From assembly GCA_035333525.1 (NCBI GenBank), contig DAOQQF010000003.1, forward strand, positions 1 through 56,964: DNA of 56,964 nucleotides, written 5' to 3'. Below the pieces are notes generated by a model. It searched no databases and had not been told where the DNA came from. It saw only the letters and a program-made list of their open reading frames with translations. Shown here in pieces: positions 50,734-56,964 of the stretch; position 1 is the stretch's first letter; each line of letters begins with the position of its first letter. A program made the position numbers and the translations under genes. The stretch is from CALMFT01 sp035333525. GTDB taxonomy: Bacteria; Patescibacteriota; Gracilibacteria; Absconditabacterales; Absconditicoccaceae.

Positions 50734-53496
50734 ATGTCTGATTATACTATATCTATGATATTCAGAAAACTTCTTACACGAACAACTCGATGAATCAAAA
50801 TCAGCATCCTCATAGGATTGTTTGGCTGATTTTTAGGTTCTCATAATAATATAGATACAACCTATGCTCAAATCGTTATTGGCGCACAATGAAGTTGTGA
50901 TGATATATGATTAAAAAATGCATGTGAAAATATTGGTTGAGAACGACAATGATTAACTCCTCAACCTTGACAGTGTATTTGTAATGAGAAATCGAGATGA
51001 ATTACATGACTTCCTACTTCATCTCCTACTGCTCCTGATAAGTCACCACAGTCGTTGATTGATTTAGCGACTATCTTGGATACGGTGATGAACTTTATGT
51101 ATGTAATTTTACGACCATTGATCGCAATCACGGGTTTGGCATTGGACAACAGTTTGGTCTACTGATGAGCGTTTAGCATGAGCGATCTCCTCTTCAAAAT
51201 GTGGAGAATCATGACGGTGATTGCTTATATGATATTGGTATGAACCATATTGTATGAAATCGCTTCATGAGTATGGTCATGAAAAGATCTATGAACCACC
51301 ATAAAAGGTAAGCTTATTAAATGGGTTTCATTGTGAGTATTAATACCATTGAGCTGGTCCATTATTGCTGTGTTGGTTGATTTTTCTACTATTTTGATCT
51401 ACCAGGTATGAGGTATACCTCTCACCTTATTGGAAAAAGATGTCAATCTGGATAAAAAACTCCTTGAAACCCATAGCACCCTAAATCTAAGCCAAGTAGT
51501 TCAAGGTAAAACCTGAGATGCAACGAATTTTAGATCAAGTAGTATTTATACCTGTGGAGGTAAAGATACTGCATTTATCGTATGTAAGTTTGATCAATAT
51601 GTAACTGAGTGAAGAAACGGTCAAGCAGTAACACAAGATGGACGAAATGAGTTTATAGAACAAGCAAAAAAACAGTATACATGATATACTATTAATCCTG
51701 ATTACTGTGTTCTCTCACCAACAGAGTTATTAGAACTCAAGAACGCCTTTCCTGTGAGTTTTAATACTATACAATCGGTTGATAACAAACAAGCACCCAA
51801 AGGGAATTTTGAGGAACAATACAAAAAATGACAAGAATATTTGAGCTGAAGTGCTTGTGGTACAATAAGTCAGCTTATCGATCAATCCAAATGAATGGTA
51901 TGACCACTCTATACGATTTACAGCTCGCTCCTCAATTTCTGATCACTCAATGTAACTGATAGTAATAAATCTACTGAAGCAGAGGTAATGTTGTTTATGA
52001 TCAAAGCATTGGTATGACTTTGTCTGATTTTCCCACTTATTGCATTATGATTGGTAAGTATAGCAAGAATATGACTATTATGGATCATCATTGCATTTAG
52101 TCCACTCCTTATGTTTATGTGGATTAATGGTAAATCATGAGCAAGTGATGAACTAAATAAACAAATGGATTGATGGTGACGAAAAAATATGGGAGCTAAG
52201 TTCAAAACAGGTATAAGTGATGTACTAGCATTAATCTTTCAACCAGTCATTACTGTATTGGCTCTCAGTCTCAGTATTGTTCTTCTTTCAGTAACTACAA
52301 GAATGATATGATCATGAGCAGGACACTCATTATTGGATGGACTAGGATTGGGTATTGATCGTCAAGATCATAATGGTCAAAGCTATCAATGTCTGAATCA
52401 ACCAGGATGATATGGTAGCGTCTGTCTATCTGAATTCAATAGCTCTTATGCAACAACAGTATTCTTCGATTACTTTACCTGGATTATTGTTAATATTTTG
52501 GGAATTCTCATCATGTGGAACATCTTGTTTAACTCACTCAAACGAAGTAAGATGACCTGAGATATTGCCTCCAAAGTTCAAGATCTATGAAAAGCAAAAA
52601 TGGAAACAATGCCACTATTCTTTGGGAAGTCAAAGACATACTTGGATGAGTGGCAAAAACAACTCACCAACACACTCGAAGACAGATTTATTAATGACCC
52701 TCAAGATGCAGATACACAGGCTGGTAAAGATGCTGCTACTAGGCTATACAACCGCAGTATAAATAGTGCAGAACAAGTAAAACACAACAAAAAGTTTTAC
52801 AATGATGATTTAGTATCTAACGATGAAAATGCTCAAATTCAGTGATCCTCCAAAGCACTTGCAGGTTGAATATGAATATCGGAAGACAAATATACTGGTT
52901 TGTTTGCTGATAAAAGTAGTATCAATAAATGAGGAGATGATCACCGATCTACTATCCAAAATATATGACCAAGTGGCATACAATTCAAATGATCATGATT
53001 GACTGAATCTATTTGAGATCCTGCATTCTGGTATAAACTATCAGCACATGAAAATGGAACAAACCTCATCAATAAGATATGACAAGCAGATTTTATCAGC
53101 GATGAAAACAATACATGGATCAACAATAAAGTATGACCTGAAAATGTCAACAAATTCAAAACAAATTGGGCTACATGAATCAAAGATATTATGGAATGAA
53201 CATCGTTTGGAAGGTACACAATTGATGATAAAGAAACTATGGTACTTCATAATCCGTGAGGAAAATTCTGGACATCATTTACAGGTACCAAAGACGCAAA
53301 AGGCAAACGAGTATCTCTATCATCTTCGAAACCTATTCGATCAATGAATGAACAAAATATGTCTTCAGTCAATGAGCTTATGTCCAAGTTTAGCGATAAA
53401 AAAGATAGTATAGCTAAACGATTCAATGAACATATGGATAAAGATACAAAAGTAGTCTTCGACCAACCAACCAAACAATTTATCCTTAAACCATAA
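50734..53496 (+). CDS. Large polytopic protein, VirB6/TrbL-like secretion component
   Basis: 920 codons with dense TGA-Gly. A signal-like first helix (ISILIGLFGGFLGSHNN) and a short Cys-containing exported part (QGSCDDIGLKNACENIGGER) precede six or more membrane helices (FMYVILRPLIAITGLALDN, VIAYMILVGTILYEIASG, then LVGLCLIFPLIALGLVSIA). A long polar C-terminal region of about 300 residues follows. The distribution resembles the polytopic VirB6/TrbL channel part of type IV secretion/conjugation-like systems that CPR genomes often retain. No VirB4 is in the window. It pairs with the similar next gene. Confidence 0.5.
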
Positions 53497-53549
53497 AATA
53501 CACCTCCCTCCAAATATTAATATACACTAGATTGAACTCCAGTGATACT

Positions 53550-55694
53550 ATGAAAACTCTTTCAAAATCATCCAAATGTTGTATACTCATCATACTTGTA
53601 GTATGATGGTTTACTCTATGATCAGATGTAAGTTTTGCTCAAGCCACAACAAGCAATGGCGATAATACATTGGAATGACTCAATGCAATACTGATTACTA
53701 TAGCAAAAACACTTTCACGAGTATGGATTCCTATTGCAAACTTTGCAGGAAAACTGATGACCAATGATTTTACCAATGGTGAGATATTCTGATTATCCAA
53801 TTATCTGTTTAAGTGTTGGAATATTATGAGGATCATAGCAAATATACTGATAGTCTGAGCTATTATGACACTTATCTACAATACCGCAACCAGTGACAAA
53901 AACACCATCACGGTTGGTTCGGTTATAAGATTGATTTGAGCATGAATTGGTATCAATATGAGTTGGTTTATTATAGCATTGGTGGTTGATCTCAGTACAC
54001 TAGGTATGTATGGTATTAGTAATGTAGGACATAGTTTAATCAAAGATTCTCCCTATATTTCAAGGGCCTTTCAAACACAACTCATATGCATACCCAAAAA
54101 ACAATTTATCAATTATCATAGCAATAGGAATGACTGAAGCTCACTTCCTCCGTGTCTAGTATGAACTAATCAATACAATGATGAGTATTATGAAGTATAT
54201 AACTGATCTTCAATTGATAAACTTATACCAACACAAGATAGTATGGCATGACCACTTGTTTATTTTGGTATTGCTGTCTTCAAATTTTTTGACTATACAG
54301 ATGTCAATACACTTGGTGTATGATGAGAAACTAACCTAAAAAGTATATCTATCTGATTTTTTGTAAAGATTTTCTTGATGATGATGTTTTTGGCACCATT
54401 GATCTGATTATTGATTATAAATATTGCTAGGATAATGCTTATATGGATATGGATGATAACCTGACCGCTGATAGCGCTCAGAGTTGCATTGGGTGAAGAT
54501 GCTTTGTGAGTATGACGACTCAAAAATATTCTCTCTTATAATATGTCTGGATGAGATGGTGGGTGGTTTATCAATGGCGATATTTTTAAATTCTCCAATA
54601 TTATCTGAGCAATTTTTGCTCCTATCACCGTCTTATCGGCACTCTTTTTTGCTATCTTGCTCACTTCATGACTCTATCTTTGATTGAGTGGATGATATAT
54701 CGGCGATGAAAAAGACCTAAAAACAAACTCCGCCAAGGTAGAACAAGCATTTGTAGAAAATACCAAAGGGATTAGCATCGACCAAAACAAGATAAATATT
54801 GGTAACTCATCAGATGGTAAAAGTCGATGATCGTTTGAACTCAACGGAGATATTGTAAAAGATGCATCACAATTGATAGGCTGAGGGATTTGATATCTCA
54901 TCTATACGATCTTTGTGGTAGGTATACTATGGGCATTGTTTAGAGTTGGACTATCTACTTCATCACTCTTGGGCGGAATAGGGAAGTCAGTAATGAGTAA
55001 ATCTAAAAATATCTTACTGTCCAATATCAAATTGCCGGTATGAGGAGAATCAGTCTCTCTCAATGCACTCGATAAAGAGGTAGTTAATTTGGATAAAATA
55101 AAATGAAAACTTAATGATATCTATGTCAAACCATTTGCCAACAAACAAAAAAGAGATGCTGCGAAAGATCTCAGTCGAGCATGAGTAAATGCTCCATATC
55201 AAGGTTCTGCAAAGTTTGATACCAAAGAAAAATTTACTGATGAAACTGACTATGCATGAGCAAAACTTAACGATAAATTTATTAGTCCCACAAGAGATTA
55301 TTTCAATAAACTTCAAGAGGAGCTTCGAAACGGAGATAAATCTGGAACAGTGAAATGATGAGATTCGACAGATTTTAGAAATAACATTGCATGATGGATC
55401 AAAAACTGAGGGTATGAGTTTTTGGTTAAATCAAAGATTATTGAAAAAGATAAGTATCTCTTAAAAGAAACAAAAGACGGAAAAGAAATAACTTCTGGAA
55501 TTGATACCGATAAGTTATTTGCTGAAGATGCAAATGTATGATGATTTTTTGCAGAAATATTACAAAAAAATAAATCATCGCTATTGACTGATTGATTCTC
55601 CAATGCTACAAAACTTGATGATATACAAAAAAAAGTCGAGAACTACTCATATCCAATATCAAAACCATTTGATAAGATTACCTTCTGAAAGTAA
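53550..55694 (+). CDS. Second polytopic VirB6/TrbL-like protein
   Basis: 714 codons. It starts with a signal-like helix (CCILIILVVGWFTLGSDVSF) and an Ala cleavage region, then membrane helices (LNAILITIAKTLSRVWIPIA, IIALVVDLSTLGMYGISNVG, FLMMMFLAPLIGLLIINIAR). A polar tail follows (KGKLNDIYVKPFANKQKRDA). The 'helices - large loop - helices - polar tail' design is shared with the gene 53 nt upstream, so they are likely related parts of one envelope-spanning apparatus. The exact system is not proved. Confidence 0.5.
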
Positions 55695-55872
55695 CTTTTT
55701 ACGATGATAGCAAATCCATATATTTATACCGATTGTATAACAAACGCGAACTACTCATTTTCTTGATTACTAATAGTTTGCTAGTTATATCATCGGTATT
55801 TACCAAAATAATAGTTCTATTTTGATACGTAATTGGCATTACAACTCTTATTTATTTATTAGTACAATCATC
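55695..55872. other. Intergenic, no feature seen
   Basis: 178 nt of A/T-rich sequence between the second VirB6-like gene and the hypothetical gene. I see no hairpin with a T-run and no open frame of note. Confidence 0.4.
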
Positions 55873-56811
55873 ATGCCATGAGATAGAGAATCTCTCATTC
55901 AAACAGTACTACAACTCAAAAATAGCAATCACAATAGAATACAAATTAAAAATCATATCTGATTTAATCCAGAAAAATCATTTCCTATAAATGAAAATCA
56001 TTTAGATATAGCTATAAAAATATGAAAATGAAAAAACTATCTCATTACTAATTTTCTCAATGATTTCCAAGATGGACAATATGAATGTTTTAATAATATT
56101 AATCAAAATTCATCTCCACAAGAACTCATTAAAGCTATTGGTGACTATCTAAAAGAAAAGACTATCTCCTATGATTTTTTTTGAATTATCACAACTCTTC
56201 AATGACGATGAAGAAAAAAATTTGAAAAAATAAAACAAGATCTAATTAAACAATCAAAATGGTCAGAAAGTATGGAAGATGAGACAATAAAAAAAATAGC
56301 GAATGATTTTCGAAAAGATATACAAAATAATAAACATATTAATAACATAATTAAAGAAACAACGATTAGTGCAAGTATAATGTCAGAATTTAATATAACC
56401 AAAGAAAAAATTATAGAAATAATTGATACAGAGCCAAGTGTATTAATTCGTGGTGAACCTCTGATATTATGATCATGATCAAATTCAAAAAAACTGACTG
56501 ATTTTCTTGATCAAGAGAGAGTTTGAGTTTGTAGAGATTTTTCAAATGCTGCAGAACATATATTTAATACATTAGCGGATAAGTATAATATAGTTGCTCA
56601 CATGGAAACAATAGTTAATGTTCCTAATAAGCATGTTTACAATGTAATATACACTCCTACTACAGACTATACTGAATTGCAAACACTCTATGTAGATTAT
56701 ACAAATTATATTTTACATCAAACATTTGATATCATTACTACTAATCAAGCAGATGATACATTTATTGTACAGTCTACTATAAATAAAAATAATAATGATA
56801 CTGTCGTATAA
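55873..56811 (+). CDS. Hypothetical soluble protein
   Basis: 312 codons, ATG at 55873, TAA at 56809-56811. It is polar and Asn/Ile/Lys-rich (VLQLKNSNHNRIQIKNH, then KGKNYLITNFLNDFQDGQYE). Residues about 100-190 are strongly helical and charged. The last 100 residues alternate beta-like segments (METIVNVPNKHVYNVIYTP). No motif recognised. No signal peptide. The gene uses TGA as Gly eleven or so times, so it is native to the code. Confidence 0.55.
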
Positions 56812-56928
56812 ACGAAGTAGATTACTTTACTTATGTTCTCTCTAGATAAATGGTTGTATGTTCTTCATGAATTTGTAGTATCTCTCATAGTATAAGAGGT
56901 AATATAATAAAGGAACCTGGGGAAATAA

Positions 56929-56964
56929 GTAATACCAATTACGTATCAAAAGAGAATTATTATT
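56929..56964. repeat. Second copy of the 115-bp insertion's left end, cut by window edge
   Basis: 36 nt starting GTAATACCAATTACGTATCA agree at 34 of 36 positions with 30966-31001. The copy continues beyond the window. It lies in the intergenic region after the hypothetical gene, which supports a dispersed element. Confidence 0.65.

Noticed and set aside
10037..56811. The many short standard-code frames suggested a stretch of decaying pseudogenes or non-coding DNA
   Set aside because: Reading TGA as Gly joins them into complete proteins with conserved motifs, so they are intact genes in code 25.
10037..56811. TGA read as tryptophan (code 4) or selenocysteine
   Set aside because: TGA aligns to invariant Gly (TVGYG, GRG, GxGxxG), Trp is supplied by TGG, and TGA is far too frequent for selenocysteine.
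1..56964. CRISPR array
   Set aside because: No regularly spaced repeats; only two-unit tandem repeats (338-377, 27972-28035) and a few dispersed copies were seen.
1..56964. tRNA or rRNA genes
   Set aside because: No T-arm-like GGTTCRA motif in cloverleaf context and no conserved rRNA segments were recognised by eye; a tRNA scan was not possible.

Overview
The window reads as a chromosome segment of a Candidate Phyla Radiation bacterium of the Gracilibacteria / Absconditabacteria (BD1-5/SR1) group. Under the standard code almost every gene breaks into short pieces at TGA. When TGA is read as glycine (translation table 25) the pieces join into full-length, recognisable proteins. TGA falls on invariant glycines: the first Gly of the TVGYGD potassium filter, both Gly of the RNase HII DEAGRG motif, the Walker A of RecG and the dinucleotide-binding loop of an FAD enzyme. 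Unless stated otherwise, coordinates below are for TGA = Gly reading frames, with only TAA/TAG as stops. All assignments come from reading motifs by eye; no database search was run.

Region 1 (1-10,000) is accessory. A 54-bp perfect direct repeat (1033-1086 and 9873-9926) bounds about 8.8 kb. Inside are a frameshifted XerD/IntI-like tyrosine recombinase on the minus strand, two or three attC-like imperfect hairpins ending in GTT core boxes, and plus-strand cassettes. This is the layout of an integron. The large cassette (2337-8752) holds a RadC-adenine methyltransferase fusion, a PLD-type nuclease-like protein, a small ORF, an AlwI-type restriction endonuclease and a membrane-anchored HerA-like ATPase. 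These five genes contain no in-frame TGA over about 2,100 codons, and one of them ends in TGA. They therefore look recently imported from a standard-code organism. Downstream cassettes encode a DUF3750 protein, which does use TGA as Gly, and a truncated DUF1016 nuclease fragment.

Region 2 (10,000-24,900) is housekeeping mixed with lineage-specific genes: a TerC-family membrane protein, TsaC/Sua5 (t6A tRNA modification), a DUF4230-like protein, a degenerate PriA-like protein, a secreted protein with repeated Cys modules, a RelA/SpoT-like protein, RecG, a calpain-like cysteine protease, a Ser/Thr/Pro-rich membrane protein, a type IV prepilin-like protein and prolyl-tRNA synthetase.

Region 3 (24,900-46,700) is mainly a cell-surface glycan cluster: a DUF2304-GT2 fusion, polytopic mannosyltransferase-like proteins, an FAD-dependent UDP-galactopyranose-mutase-like oxidoreductase, several GT2 and GT4 glycosyltransferases, two FkbM methyltransferases, another SAM methyltransferase and a Wzx-type flippase. 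A DUF4143 ATPase, a broken DUF4143 copy interrupted by a 115-bp insertion, a potassium channel, QueH and RNase HII are interspersed.

Region 4 (46,700-56,964) holds small hypothetical genes, a BRO-N fragment, a HEPN-like protein, polynucleotide phosphorylase, two large polytopic proteins resembling VirB6/TrbL-type secretion components, and a hypothetical protein. The window ends inside a second copy of the sequence that begins the 115-bp insertion. I saw no rRNA, tRNA or CRISPR array.
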